Shown piece after piece: positions 32,314-41,430 of a stretch of DNA of 64,000 nucleotides (positions are counted from its first letter, which is position 1; each line of letters opens with the position of its first letter). Origin of the DNA: Candidatus Kaistella beijingensis (GTDB taxonomy: Bacteria; Bacteroidota; Bacteroidia; Flavobacteriales; Weeksellaceae); contig NZ_CP071953.1 in NCBI RefSeq assembly GCF_020084865.1, positions 2,294,001-2,358,000 on the forward strand, read 5' to 3'. The notes below the pieces were generated by a model that saw only the letters and a program-made list of their open reading frames with translations, did no database searches and had not been told where the DNA came from. The position numbers were made by a program, and so were the translations under genes.

Positions 32314-33759
32314 TCATCGCAATCTTCGCAAGGTATCTTTTTCAAAATAGAAAACAATTGCTAAAAATATGATTAATAATAGGTTTCCTAATATTAAGTT
32401 TCCTTTAAAGACATAATAAGAAAGTACGGAAAACAAAATACTCAATCCCAAATAACCCAAAATTTTCTTCATGTGGTAAGGAACGGGATAAAAATATTGC
32501 CCAAGAAAATAGGAAACCGTCATCATTGAAAAGTAACTAAAGAAAGTTGCCCAAGTTGAAGCCCAATATCCGTATTTTGGAATGAAATAAAAGTTAATGA
32601 CAATCGTAACCGCCGCTCCTAAAATGGAAAGATATGCACCGAAAATGGTTTTGTCTGAAAGTTTGTACCAAACCGACATGTTCAAATAAATTCCAAGAAA
32701 AACTGCCGCCATCAAAACAATAGGCACAATTGGAATTCCTTCGTTATAGGCAGGATTTGAAAGGTAAAGTTTTCCCAACCAATCTAAATTGGCACAAAGT
32801 GCGAGTAAAATTACGCTGTTCACAATCACGAACATATCCATCAGTTTCGCGTAGGATTGTCCCGAATTTTCATTTTTTGCGTGGGAGAAAAAAAAAGGCT
32901 CAATTCCTAAAAGATAGGCCTGTCTGAATAAAGTCAAAAAAGTCACGATTTTGCAGACTGCGCCATAAATCGCCATTTGTTCCGTGTTGATTCCATCGGG
33001 AAGGAGATATTTTAAAAACTGTCTGTCCATCGTTTCGTTGATGACTCCGGCTAAACCTGCAATCGTAATTGGCCAAGAATATTTCATCATCTGTTTCCAC
33101 AAGTCCCAACTAAAAGCGGAAAACCTCACGGATTTTAATTCTTGAAAAAGCAATAAAAAAGTAACGGCACTTGCAACCAAATTCGCCACAAAAACATAAC
33201 CGATTCCGAAATCTTTATTATAAGTAAAGCCGAGAATTCCTTTGTCGCCTAACCTTGGTAAAACCACGATGAATAAAACGACCAGTAAGAAATTCACGAC
33301 GCCATTAATGATTTTAATTATTGCATATTTTTTTGGCCGTCCTGTTTTTCTTAAAATAACGAAAGGCATCGTTGAAAGTCCGTCCAATCCTAGAACGATA
33401 AGCATCATTGTCAATAAATCAACTTGATCGGGAGTTTTGAACGCAATCGCCAAATCCTGTCGGAAAATATAACAGAACAGCATGAAGAGAAACGATGCTC
33501 CGACTACACTTAAAGTCGCCGTGGAAATCAGTTTTGTGCTGTTATCTTCTTTCTCTGCAAAACGGAAAAAAGTGGTTTCCATTCCGTGCGAAAGCAATAC
33601 GATGATGATTCCTGCAACCGAATAGAAGTCGATGAACGGAGCCAACGCTTTCGGACCGAACGCATGCGTTACAAACGGACTGATTATAAAGGGGAACAGG
33701 CGTATAATTACGGTGCTTAATCCATAAATCGCCGTTTGTCCGAGTAATTTCTTATACAA
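32314..33759 (-). CDS. Polysaccharide flippase, Wzx/MATE-like (TTG start)
   Basis: This is an integral membrane protein of about 481 residues with 12-14 hydrophobic helices (LSTVIIRLFPFIISPFVTHA, IINGVVNFLLVVLFIVVLP and others), of the polysaccharide transport/MOP superfamily that flips lipid-linked sugars. The frame continues to 33909, but those 50 residues are hydrophilic, overlap pyrC and contain the -7 box at 33778-33785. I therefore favour the TTG at 33759, which gives YKKLLGQTAIYGLSTV at the front. It is probably in one transcript with the nucleotidyltransferase. Confidence 0.82.
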   Translation of the reverse strand: MYKKLLGQTAIYGLSTVIIRLFPFIISPFVTHAFGPKALAPFIDFYSVAGIIIVLLSHGMETTFFRFAEKEDNSTKLISTATLSVVGASFLFMLFCYIFRQDLAIAFKTPDQVDLLTMMLIVLGLDGLSTMPFVILRKTGRPKKYAIIKIINGVVNFLLVVLFIVVLPRLGDKGILGFTYNKDFGIGYVFVANLVASAVTFLLLFQELKSVRFSAFSWDLWKQMMKYSWPITIAGLAGVINETMDRQFLKYLLPDGINTEQMAIYGAVCKIVTFLTLFRQAYLLGIEPFFFSHAKNENSGQSYAKLMDMFVIVNSVILLALCANLDWLGKLYLSNPAYNEGIPIVPIVLMAAVFLGIYLNMSVWYKLSDKTIFGAYLSILGAAVTIVINFYFIPKYGYWASTWATFFSYFSMMTVSYFLGQYFYPVPYHMKKILGYLGLSILFSVLSYYVFKGNLILGNLLLIIFLAIVFYFEKDTLRRLR

Positions 33760-33777
33760 TTTTTGAAATATTTTCCG

Positions 33778-33785
33778 CAAAGGTA
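33778..33785 (-). promoter_or_regulatory. -7 box for the flippase gene
   Basis: TACCTTTG on the minus strand, a full TAnnTTTG match, 18 bases before the proposed TTG start. It forms a divergent pair with the pyrC promoter. Confidence 0.5.
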
Positions 33786-33817
33786 AATAAATAGATTTGA
33801 GATTTGAAGTACGAGAT

Positions 33818-33848
33818 TTGAAATTGCCATCAATAAAATCTAAATTTG
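33818..33848 (+). promoter_or_regulatory. Flavobacterial promoter of pyrC
   Basis: TTG at 33818-33820, a 20-base gap, then TAAATTTG at 33841-33848; the ATG follows 16 bases later. The region also contains repeated GATTTGA units (33794-33822). Confidence 0.65.
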
Positions 33849-33864
33849 TAGAAATCGAAAGCGA

Positions 33865-35199
33865 ATGAAAATCCTTATTAAAAATGCCAAAATCGTCAAT
33901 GAAAATCAAATTTTTGAGAGTGATTTGTTGATTGAAAAAGACCTCATTTCAAAAATCTCAAAAAATATTTCTGAAGAAGGTGCTGATAAAATTATTGATG
34001 CATCAGGAAAATATCTTTTGCCTGGGATTATTGACGACCAAGTACATTTTCGCGAACCTGGACTTACTCACAAAGGTGATATAGAAAGTGAATCGAGAGC
34101 AGCAATTGCAGGTGGCGTTACAAGTTTCATCGAGCAACCGAACACGGTTCCAAATGCAGTTACCAAAGAACTTTTGGAAGAAAAATATCAAATTGCGTCT
34201 GAAAAATCCTTCGCCAATTACTCCTTTATGATGGGCGGAACGAATGATAATCTTGAAGAAATTTTAAAAACAAACCCGAGAAATGTGGCGGGAATTAAAC
34301 TTTTTCTCGGTTCATCGACAGGAAATATGTTGGTTGATAATCCCGAAACTTTAGAAAATATTTTCAGCAAAACCAAAATGCTTATCGCGGTTCATTGTGA
34401 AGATGAATCTACCATTAGAAAGAATACCGAAATCTACAAGGAAAAATTCGGCGAAGATATTCCGATGATGTACCATCATTTGATTCGAAGTGAAGAAGCT
34501 TGTTATCTTTCTTCATCAAAAGCAGTTGAACTTGCAAAAAAAACAGGAGCGAGGCTGCATATTTTCCATGTTTCTACGGCAAAAGAAACGGAGCTTTTTC
34601 AAAACAATATTCCCTTAAAAGATAAAAAAATCACCGCAGAAGTTTGCGTACATCACCTCACTTTTACAAATGAAGATTACGAAACAAAAGGAACTTTAAT
34701 CAAATGGAACCCCGCCGTAAAAACAGAAAAAGATAAAGTTGGACTTTGGGAAGCGCTTTTGGATGATAGAATTGATATCGTTGCAACCGACCACGCTCCA
34801 CACACTTGGCAAGAAAAACAAAATGTTTACACCAAAGCACCTTCAGGAGCGCCGCTTGTTCAGCATTCTTTGGTTGCGATGATTGAGCATTTCAAGAAGG
34901 GCAAAATTTCTTTAGAAAAAATTGTGGAGAAAATGTGTCACAATCCTGCAATCCTTTTTCAGATCGAAAAACGTGGCTTTGTAAAAGAAGGATTCAAAGC
35001 GGACTTGGTTTTGGTAGATTTGGATGATGAATTCACCATCTCAAAAGAAAATATTTTGTACAAATGCGGTTGGAGTCCGTTGGAAGGAATGACTTTTCAC
35101 TCTAAAATAACGCACACTTTTGTCAACGGAAACTTGGTTTTTGAGAACGGGAAGTTTTCTGAAGAAAAGTTTGGGGAGAGATTGTTGTTTGAGAGATAA
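33865..35199 (+). CDS. pyrC: Dihydroorotase-like amidohydrolase
   Basis: This 444-residue cytoplasmic enzyme is of the class I dihydroorotase type, cyclising carbamoyl-aspartate in pyrimidine synthesis. The metal motif is IIDDQVHFREPGLTHKGD (57-71): the first His of the usual H-x-H is Gln (Q59), while H61 and R63 remain. Other family blocks are present: GGVTSFIEQPNTVPNA, GIKLFLGSSTGNM with the bridging-Lys position, MLIAVHCEDES, RLHIFHVSTAKE and IVATDHAPHTWQEK (catalytic Asp). I recall the Q-x-H form from Bacteroidota relatives. An allantoinase or hydantoinase is less likely because the C-terminal pattern fits PyrC. Confidence 0.85.
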   Translation: MKILIKNAKIVNENQIFESDLLIEKDLISKISKNISEEGADKIIDASGKYLLPGIIDDQVHFREPGLTHKGDIESESRAAIAGGVTSFIEQPNTVPNAVTKELLEEKYQIASEKSFANYSFMMGGTNDNLEEILKTNPRNVAGIKLFLGSSTGNMLVDNPETLENIFSKTKMLIAVHCEDESTIRKNTEIYKEKFGEDIPMMYHHLIRSEEACYLSSSKAVELAKKTGARLHIFHVSTAKETELFQNNIPLKDKKITAEVCVHHLTFTNEDYETKGTLIKWNPAVKTEKDKVGLWEALLDDRIDIVATDHAPHTWQEKQNVYTKAPSGAPLVQHSLVAMIEHFKKGKISLEKIVEKMCHNPAILFQIEKRGFVKEGFKADLVLVDLDDEFTISKENILYKCGWSPLEGMTFHSKITHTFVNGNLVFENGKFSEEKFGERLLFER

Positions 35200-35207
35200 C
35201 TATTGGG

Positions 35208-35240
35208 CTTTTCGGCGGCGGCGAAGCCGCCGCCGAAAAG
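35208..35240. repeat. GC-rich hairpin with GAA loop after pyrC
   Basis: A perfect 15-bp stem CTTTTCGGCGGCGGC / GCCGCCGCCGAAAAG closed by GAA lies 8 bases after the pyrC stop. It has a T-run on the left and an A-run on the right. It probably terminates transcription, but the same core recurs at 43711-43741, so it also belongs to a repeat family. Confidence 0.8.
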
Positions 35241-35359
35241 AATTTCAATCAAAAGTATTAAAAGGTTTCAAAAAGTCTGAATCGCTTCATTTTATTCGCA
35301 ACATACTTTTTAGATTTTTTAAAATAACTATTTCCCTTAACTTTACAAAAAACCTAAAT

Positions 35360-36241
35360 ATGAATATTTACACACAACCTATGCTTCGCGAAGATGCATT
35401 GAAAGATAAAGTCGCCATCGTAACAGGAGGCGGAAGCGGACTTGGAAAAGCCATGACCAAATATTTTCTGCAACTCGGCGCGAAAGTCGTCATCACCTCT
35501 AGAAATCTTGAAAAATTACAAATCACGGCAAAAGAATTGGAGGAAGAAACAGGCGGAAAAGTGCTTTGTGTTTCCTGCGACGTTAGAAATTGGGATGAAG
35601 TGGAAGCAATGAAAGAAGCCGCAATAAAGGAATTTGGTAAAATCGATATTTTACTAAATAATGCGGCGGGAAATTTTATTTCACCAACGGAAAGATTGAC
35701 GCATTCTGCTTTCGACTCTATTTTAGATATCGTTTTAAAGGGAACAAAAAATTGTACCCTTTCCATCGGAAAATATTGGATTGAAAATAAAATTCCAGGA
35801 ACCGTTTTAAATATTGTCACTACTTATGCATGGACCGGCTCTGCGTATGTAGTTCCTTCTGCATGTGCAAAAGCGGGCGTTCTCGCGATGACGAGAAGTT
35901 TAGCGGTTGAGTGGGCGAAATACGGAATTCGTTTCAACGCCATCGCACCGGGTCCGTTTCCTACAAAAGGAGCATGGGAAAGATTATTGCCCGGAAATTT
36001 GGCGGAAAAATTCGATATGAGAAAAAAAGTTCCTTTAAGGCGAGTTGGCGAACATCAGGAGTTAGCGAATCTTGCGGCGTATTTGGTTTCTGATTTTTCA
36101 GCTTATGTAAATGGAGAAGTTGTAACTATTGATGGCGGAGAATGGCTTCAAGGTGCAGGAGAATTCAATATGTTGGAGGAAATTCCGCAGGAAATGTGGG
36201 ATATGTTGGAAGCAATGATTAAGGCAAAAAAATCACAGTGA
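35360..36241 (+). CDS. SDR oxidoreductase, 2,4-dienoyl-CoA reductase-like
   Basis: This 293-residue protein is read from the ATG at 35360; the frame upstream overlaps pyrC and is noise. It has NAD(P)-binding VAIVTGGGSGLGKAM (about 19-33) and NNAAG near 108. In place of the usual Y-x3-K it has VVPSACAKAGVLAM (about 163-176), then EWAKYGIRFNAIAPGPFPTKGA. This whole stretch matches the mitochondrial 2,4-dienoyl-CoA reductase subgroup, which lacks the standard Tyr at that place. The enzyme would remove double bonds during unsaturated fatty acid oxidation. It stands alone. Confidence 0.87.
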   Translation: MNIYTQPMLREDALKDKVAIVTGGGSGLGKAMTKYFLQLGAKVVITSRNLEKLQITAKELEEETGGKVLCVSCDVRNWDEVEAMKEAAIKEFGKIDILLNNAAGNFISPTERLTHSAFDSILDIVLKGTKNCTLSIGKYWIENKIPGTVLNIVTTYAWTGSAYVVPSACAKAGVLAMTRSLAVEWAKYGIRFNAIAPGPFPTKGAWERLLPGNLAEKFDMRKKVPLRRVGEHQELANLAAYLVSDFSAYVNGEVVTIDGGEWLQGAGEFNMLEEIPQEMWDMLEAMIKAKKSQ

Positions 36242-36680
36242 TGATCAGCTAAAATCTTGTGCAATGTTGTAAAGCGTGAAGATGTTGAGCACTTATCAGG
36301 ATGATCGTATCGAAAACAAACTATTGGAAGACATTTTAATTGCTCAATAGTTGAGTTAAAGTAGTTAAAACTAATACCTCGCAGAAAAAAATGGCGGAAA
36401 ATTAATCTCCGCCAAATAATAAATTTAATAAACGGAGCAGTAACTCCGAGTGGTTGCAATTTCAAGGCGACTTCCGCAGAAGAACTTGTAATCCCAAATT
36501 GCGATTGAACGAAAAAACTAAGAACTATATCTACGCAAAACCCAATGCAAGGAATCTACCGTAGCAGATATTGTGGACCCCATTGAGTGAAGCGGTTTTT
36601 AGAATTCTGAAATTCTACTACGAATATAGCGAAAAAAAATTTTTGGGGATGTAGGTTTCAATGTTGCAAAGGGGAATTAT
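36242..36680. other. 440-base gene-free stretch beside the restriction-modification island
   Basis: No credible gene is found on either strand. The only structures I see are a hairpin at 36392-36414 and scattered short open frames with stops. The border position next to the restriction-modification genes suggests eroded or rearranged DNA. Confidence 0.5.
36385..36414 (-). terminator. Minus-strand terminator-like hairpin downstream of the restriction-modification operon
   Basis: TGGCGGA pairs with TCCGCCA (7 bp) and on the minus strand is followed by TTTTTTT. It lies about 270 bases beyond the stop of the helicase gene and is the first such structure past it. Confidence 0.6.
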
Positions 36681-39200
36681 CTACGACGATCTCATTTCTT
36701 CAAAATCTCTAACTGGTTTGGTCGTGTCAAATCCGCCGATAACGGTTTCGTGATGGCGATCGATGCCGGTATAGTTCAAACTGGAATCTTCGTATCGTTT
36801 AAATTTGAAAACAGCGTCGTTCATCAATGCTCCATTAAAAACACCCAAACGTTCCAGCAACGAAAAATCATTTACCGTGAGACCTGTAACTCTTTTAAAA
36901 AGTTCGGGTTCCAATTTGGTAATCACATCTTTCAGCGTATGCTCCCGAAAATCGGTTAGATACATAAATACAGGTATTCTTGTTGCAAACTTAATCAGTT
37001 TCTCCTGAATTTGCTTTCGCAAACTTTTGGTTTCCTTTTCCTCAGCCGTAAGTTCTCGCTTCTCTTTAGCTGATAATTCTTCGCCCTTGACCGAAGCTTC
37101 TTTCTTCGCTTTTTTCACTGCTTCAGATTTATTGATGATCGTTTCAATTTCCTGATTTAAAGAGCGGAATCCTTCAATATTACTTAACGCCTCCATTGCT
37201 TGAGCATTGTTTAAAAGTCTTTGCAGCGTTACGTTATCCACATTTACTAGCAAGGCGCTTTCCCAGCGTTTGGCAAGAAGTGTCGCCGTAGTTCCGCTTG
37301 TTGCAATGTCAAGGATTTCCGCAGCATCCACTTCCTTCATACTGCTGCCGTCATAAGCAAGGATGGGCAAAAACTTAATGAAATCTGCAACTTTGGTTTC
37401 GGGATTTGCATTTGGGTTTATATCAAGCTGATTACTATATGATGCAACTTGGCTTAACGCTCTTGTTGGTGCAAAATCGAAAACATAACATTCGTGTTTA
37501 ATGATCTCCTCGCTGTTGGGTGAATTTTTGTCGGGGTTCTTCACTGTCCATGGTGTTTGTACACGGAAAACTGCCTGAAAATAAGTTTCGGGACTTGAAG
37601 AATTTCTCAGCATAAAAATCCCAGTCCAGGGTTTTACGGAAACACCGGTCGTCAATTTTCCGCAAGACAGCGTAATTGTTTTCGTTTTCAGGGGTTCGCC
37701 CATTGCTTTTTTCACCGGCACAAGTGCTTCTACTCCAATACCGGCTGCACTGCCTGCGCAAACTACAACTTCGTAATCATGATAGTAGGTGTTTTGTGGC
37801 TGTGCTAAAAGATTTGCCATCGCAAAACATGATGCTACATTGGGCAAAAACCAAAATGTATGTTGCAGTACATTGAGCAAGCGGATATCAGAATAGGGCA
37901 TCGGTGGTTTCTTTTTGCCCAGCTTCAGGTCATCTACCAGAGTTTCGGTGTATTGTCCGCGGATCAGGTTCAGCCATTTTTGTACCTCATCTTCATATTT
38001 GAATTTTGCGCGAACTCCTTCACCATCTGCCGAAAAAAACAAATTCAAATCAAACTCATTAAATTCACCTTTCAGTGCAATCTGCTGTATTTCTTCCGGA
38101 AGCTGGTAAGTCAGCATTACCATTCGCGGCAGTGAAGCATAAGGATTATCATCACCTTTCCATTCTTCTTTAGCTTTCTGTTCGTCGGAATAAGTCCAGT
38201 TGAAAATCTGTTCTTCAATAAATTCTCCCGAACCGATAGCGCGGAACGGCGTTCCTGAAAGATAGAGATAATGGCTTGTCTTGATCGGGATGAGTTTTTC
38301 ATCGAAATAATCCGGAGTATCCATTTCCATTTCTTCCAGCTCGGCTTCTATTTGTTCGAAGTCCCGCTTTTCTTCTTTACCGAAAAGGTCTTTGGCATTT
38401 TCTCGCCAAGCTCCGTAATGGTATTCATCGAAGATCACGCAGTCCCATTCCTCATTGTGTATCCATTCGTTTTTTACTTTGATGCCTCCTGTTTTGGTAT
38501 CTTTCCCTAAAACATCCTGAAACGAGGCGAAGTACACAAACGGTTTTTTACGGTCGATATCTTTTTCTTTTAAATCTTCGTCTTTTTGCGATACAAACTG
38601 CCAGTTTTTGAAATCAATATGCGAAAGCAAATCCTCGCGCCATGCGCTGAGAACCGCAGGTTTGAAGGTTAGCACCAAAATTTTCTTCCAGCCCATTTCT
38701 TTTGCCAACTGATACGATGCAAAGGTTTTCCCGAAACGCATTTTGGCATTCCACAAAAAATGAGGAATAATGCCTTCTTCGTCCTCGAAAGACTTAAAAT
38801 ATCGTGCGGTTTTATCTACTGCTGCCTTTTGTTCGGGGCGCATTCTAAAATCTTGGGTGCGTTTCTGTTCGTTCTCAATACCTTTTCGTTCGGCGATGAT
38901 GCTTGCAAGCACTTCTTCTTTAGCACAGCTGTACCATTCTCCGGCGGCATTGTTGATCTCCCATTTTTTAAGGCGTTTGTGAATCACCTTGTCTGTAAAA
39001 AAAGTACCGTCTTCGCGAATGGCGAGCTCATCCAGCACAATCTCATAAGACTGAGAAGGAAGATTAACGGGATATTGTTCCTTGATTCGTTCCTGGGCAG
39101 ATTTTGTGGTGTAGCCTACCTTCAGCATATTGGGATAGCGACTGTCTTGGTAGGCGTATATTCTTGGGATTTGTTTGGCGGGAAAAAGTTCGGTGGGCAT
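36681..39200 (-). CDS. DEAD/DEAH helicase-restriction protein with N-terminal GIY-YIG-like domain
   Basis: This is an 839-residue protein. Residues 12-110 resemble a GIY-YIG/T5orf172 nuclease (RIYAYQDSRYPNMLKVGYTT, AQERIKEQYP, GEWYSCAKEEV). A restriction-type SF2 helicase follows: P-loop NAKMRFGKTF (151-160), Walker B VIFDEYHYG (DEYH 258-261), motif III LYLSGTPFRA (about 317), and KLTTGVSVKPWTGIFMLRNS with QAVFRVQTPW in the second RecA domain. A charged coiled region and helical tail end it. This is a plausible DNA-translocating restriction subunit of a non-classical R-M system whose methylases are encoded directly upstream. Nuclease activity is inferred. Confidence 0.82.
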   Translation of the reverse strand: MPTELFPAKQIPRIYAYQDSRYPNMLKVGYTTKSAQERIKEQYPVNLPSQSYEIVLDELAIREDGTFFTDKVIHKRLKKWEINNAAGEWYSCAKEEVLASIIAERKGIENEQKRTQDFRMRPEQKAAVDKTARYFKSFEDEEGIIPHFLWNAKMRFGKTFASYQLAKEMGWKKILVLTFKPAVLSAWREDLLSHIDFKNWQFVSQKDEDLKEKDIDRKKPFVYFASFQDVLGKDTKTGGIKVKNEWIHNEEWDCVIFDEYHYGAWRENAKDLFGKEEKRDFEQIEAELEEMEMDTPDYFDEKLIPIKTSHYLYLSGTPFRAIGSGEFIEEQIFNWTYSDEQKAKEEWKGDDNPYASLPRMVMLTYQLPEEIQQIALKGEFNEFDLNLFFSADGEGVRAKFKYEDEVQKWLNLIRGQYTETLVDDLKLGKKKPPMPYSDIRLLNVLQHTFWFLPNVASCFAMANLLAQPQNTYYHDYEVVVCAGSAAGIGVEALVPVKKAMGEPLKTKTITLSCGKLTTGVSVKPWTGIFMLRNSSSPETYFQAVFRVQTPWTVKNPDKNSPNSEEIIKHECYVFDFAPTRALSQVASYSNQLDINPNANPETKVADFIKFLPILAYDGSSMKEVDAAEILDIATSGTTATLLAKRWESALLVNVDNVTLQRLLNNAQAMEALSNIEGFRSLNQEIETIINKSEAVKKAKKEASVKGEELSAKEKRELTAEEKETKSLRKQIQEKLIKFATRIPVFMYLTDFREHTLKDVITKLEPELFKRVTGLTVNDFSLLERLGVFNGALMNDAVFKFKRYEDSSLNYTGIDRHHETVIGGFDTTKPVRDFEEMRSS

Positions 39201-39226
39201 ACTGTGTTTTTTTCTTGTTGAATGTT

Positions 39227-40717
39227 TTATTCCATTGGTCTAACCAATTTCTCAATAAGACGTATTTCCTCATCAGAAAGATTATACTTATTGTAAAGTT
39301 TCACATCTGTCCATTCTTCATTAAAGTTTTGAATAGGGACAAGCTGGTATACGCCTTTAGGTGCATTTTGGGTATTTTTAACCAAAAGGACTAAAAATCT
39401 AAAAAAACGCGTACGCATATATGAAATAACATTCTCACATTTCTTTTCAGAAGCAAATGGACCTACAACAAGATATGTTTCCGTACAAATAGAACCTCTT
39501 TCGCCTAAAAAAGGCTTACCGGTAACCCAAAAATTCGTGGCTATTCTTTCGCCATAAGCCTTTGCTGTATATACTTTTGGCAGATTAACCCAATCTTTAT
39601 TATTTAGTACATTTTCATCTGTAGTATAAGAAATTCCTGCACTCGTATAAACCTTAACATTACCGCTGTTGCTACCTCTAAAATTTGTAGTTAAACCGAA
39701 AGGCTTTCTTGAACTCACCACAGTCATAAATGATTTCTCATTGAATTGCTCTAGTTTTCGTATAATAGGAATTGCATCATTATATCGAATAAAAATATCT
39801 GCATTATTCTCTTTTAATGGGCGAGTCATTTCAGAAATAACCTTATTATCTTCGATAGTTCGAACTACACAATCCCCATTGTAATCATTTTGCCATAAAA
39901 AATAAGTTATTCCGCCAGAGATATCAACACCTGGAAAACAATCAGTAGAATTAATAAAATCGACTAATATCCTCATTTTATTTCCCGATAGCATCAAGTC
40001 CCGAAATTCATCAAGCCCCTTACCTCCAGAAAACCACCGAGCAGGTATGATTACACTAATAAATTTCGGCTGCAATTTTATTGCTTGTTCAATAAATTTA
40101 TGATATAGCGGCATTGCACTTGAACCATGCCCCCCATCACTCAACTGATACGGCGGGTTTCCTATAATGACATCAAACTGCATATTTTCAAAAGGGTTTT
40201 TGTTGTGTATAAACATGTAGGCGTGGCTTTCCAAGCCTTCTCTTATTTCCTCGCCCATCACATCTTTGCTTACGCCGCAATAGATACATTTGCCATTAGT
40301 ATCCCAAGTATGCGGGATGTTTTCGTAGGCAATATTTCCTTCGGGGTTTGCAAAAATGTCGGCAACAGAAAATTCGCCGTCTGCATTTTTGGTACAGTAC
40401 AAACTTCTCCTTGCCAAAAGAGAGGTAAGTTCTGTAATGGCAATTCCGTAAATTTGGTTTGCCATAATATGGTTAATGCGCGTTTGCAAATCGGGAATCT
40501 GCGTTTCCAGACCGGTAATGAGACGTTTGGTAATCTCCCGCAGAAAAACGCCCGACTTGGTAAACGGATCCAGAAATTTAGCTTCGGGATTGCTCCAAAG
40601 CTCCACAGGAAGCAGGTCCAGCATTTGGTTGGCAATTTGCGGCGGTGTGAAGACCTCATCGTTGCTCAGGTTGGCAAGGCAGGTCAGCACATCGGGGTTA
40701 TATTCCGTCCTCATCAT
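39227..40717 (-). CDS. N6-adenine DNA methyltransferase, Eco57I-like
   Basis: This is a 496-residue DNA methylase. The SAM-binding motif I is KFLDPFTKSGVFLREI (about 47-62) after motif X DEVFTPPQIANQMLDLLP. The catalytic motif IV is VIIGNPPYQLSDGG (NPPY about 186-189). IPARWFSGGKGLDEFRDLML and later blocks fit a target-recognition region of the type IIG/Eco57I family. A Cys pair (CIYCG) lies between motifs I and IV. It should methylate adenine at the system's target site. It starts inside the previous gene (20-base overlap) and ends 26 bases before the helicase gene, so all three are one operon. Confidence 0.87.
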   Translation of the reverse strand: MMRTEYNPDVLTCLANLSNDEVFTPPQIANQMLDLLPVELWSNPEAKFLDPFTKSGVFLREITKRLITGLETQIPDLQTRINHIMANQIYGIAITELTSLLARRSLYCTKNADGEFSVADIFANPEGNIAYENIPHTWDTNGKCIYCGVSKDVMGEEIREGLESHAYMFIHNKNPFENMQFDVIIGNPPYQLSDGGHGSSAMPLYHKFIEQAIKLQPKFISVIIPARWFSGGKGLDEFRDLMLSGNKMRILVDFINSTDCFPGVDISGGITYFLWQNDYNGDCVVRTIEDNKVISEMTRPLKENNADIFIRYNDAIPIIRKLEQFNEKSFMTVVSSRKPFGLTTNFRGSNSGNVKVYTSAGISYTTDENVLNNKDWVNLPKVYTAKAYGERIATNFWVTGKPFLGERGSICTETYLVVGPFASEKKCENVISYMRTRFFRFLVLLVKNTQNAPKGVYQLVPIQNFNEEWTDVKLYNKYNLSDEEIRLIEKLVRPME

Positions 40718-41336
40718 CTCGGTAAAGTTTTAGGTAGTGTTTCGGCTTGGGCGGATTGGGATCCTGCTGTTCTGCAAACAAGGACTGCATTCCTTGTTTT
40801 ACATTGGATATTTCGCGGTAATCGAAAAAGTTCTGAATCACTTTTCCGTCCGTTTGCAAACTCCAATGGGTGAAGATGATGGGATCACCATCTTTGGTGG
40901 TATAGTCCAACGCATTTCCGCAAATGATGTTGGTATGCAGAATATGCTGCACACTTTTCATCAGGTGGGTGAAATCTTCGTGCGTTTTAAATTTTTTGGG
41001 ATAGTCGGCTTCGATTTTGGTGTAGAGTCGTTCACGGCATTCTGCGGCATTGTCTTCCAGAAGTTCTACGCCATAGATGCTGTACACCGCAACGATAAGG
41101 TTTTTGTCGAACTCAGTCCGGCTGTTTTTGTATTTGGAGAGCAAGACTTGCAATTTGCGGTGCAAAATCTCAATCAGAAAATTTCCGGAACCACAAGCGG
41201 GTTCCAGAAAAGTAGCATCAATACGTTCGGTTTGGTCTTTCACCAAATCGAGCATCGCCTTTACCTCGCGTTCGTTGGTAAACACTTCGCCATGGTCTGC
41301 GACGCGTTTGCGCGATTTTACCTGCATTGCATCCAA
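40698..41336 (-). CDS. Partial-looking SAM-dependent DNA methylase subunit (TTG start, no NPPY)
   Basis: This is a 212-residue protein from the TTG at 41336 (or 209 from the ATG at 41327). It has motif X VADHGEVFTNEREVKAMLDL and motif I ATFLEPACGSGNFLIEILH (about 41-59), then VELLEDNAAECRERL and IICGNALDY, but no NPPY catalytic motif before its end. Either it is a structural partner of the NPPY-containing methylase downstream or it has lost its catalytic part. In frame just upstream, coding-like codons SALGTAQNNL follow directly after a TAA, which suggests a shortened N-terminus. GC content is high for the window (29 of 60 in one line I counted). Confidence 0.7.
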   Translation of the reverse strand: MDAMQVKSRKRVADHGEVFTNEREVKAMLDLVKDQTERIDATFLEPACGSGNFLIEILHRKLQVLLSKYKNSRTEFDKNLIVAVYSIYGVELLEDNAAECRERLYTKIEADYPKKFKTHEDFTHLMKSVQHILHTNIICGNALDYTTKDGDPIIFTHWSLQTDGKVIQNFFDYREISNVKQGMQSLFAEQQDPNPPKPKHYLKLYRDDEDGI

Positions 41337-41430
41337 TAAGTTATTCTGCGCCGTTCCAAGAGCAGATTAAACAATAAAGGATAAGCGCTGGAACAAAATT
41401 TTATTCAATTACTGAACAAGCAGCCACACA

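Noticed and set aside
33760..33909. 50-residue N-terminal extension of the flippase
   Set aside because: Overlaps the pyrC start and both divergent promoters; hydrophilic and unlike a membrane protein start.
35120..35359. 80-residue N-terminal extension of the SDR
   Set aside because: Overlaps pyrC and reads through the GC hairpin (Arg-rich); the NAD-binding fold starts after the ATG at 35360.
38760..39221. 153-residue plus-strand frame
   Set aside because: Antisense to the N-terminal part of the helicase; Phe/Gly-rich composition without motif.
40127..40873. 248-residue plus-strand frame
   Set aside because: It lies antisense to the Eco57I-like methylase and its overlap with the upstream methylase; no motif, low-complexity residues, typical shadow of real genes.
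40737..41339. 200-residue plus-strand frame
   Set aside because: Exactly antisense to the first methylase, whose motif I and order of conserved blocks prove the minus strand is the coding one.
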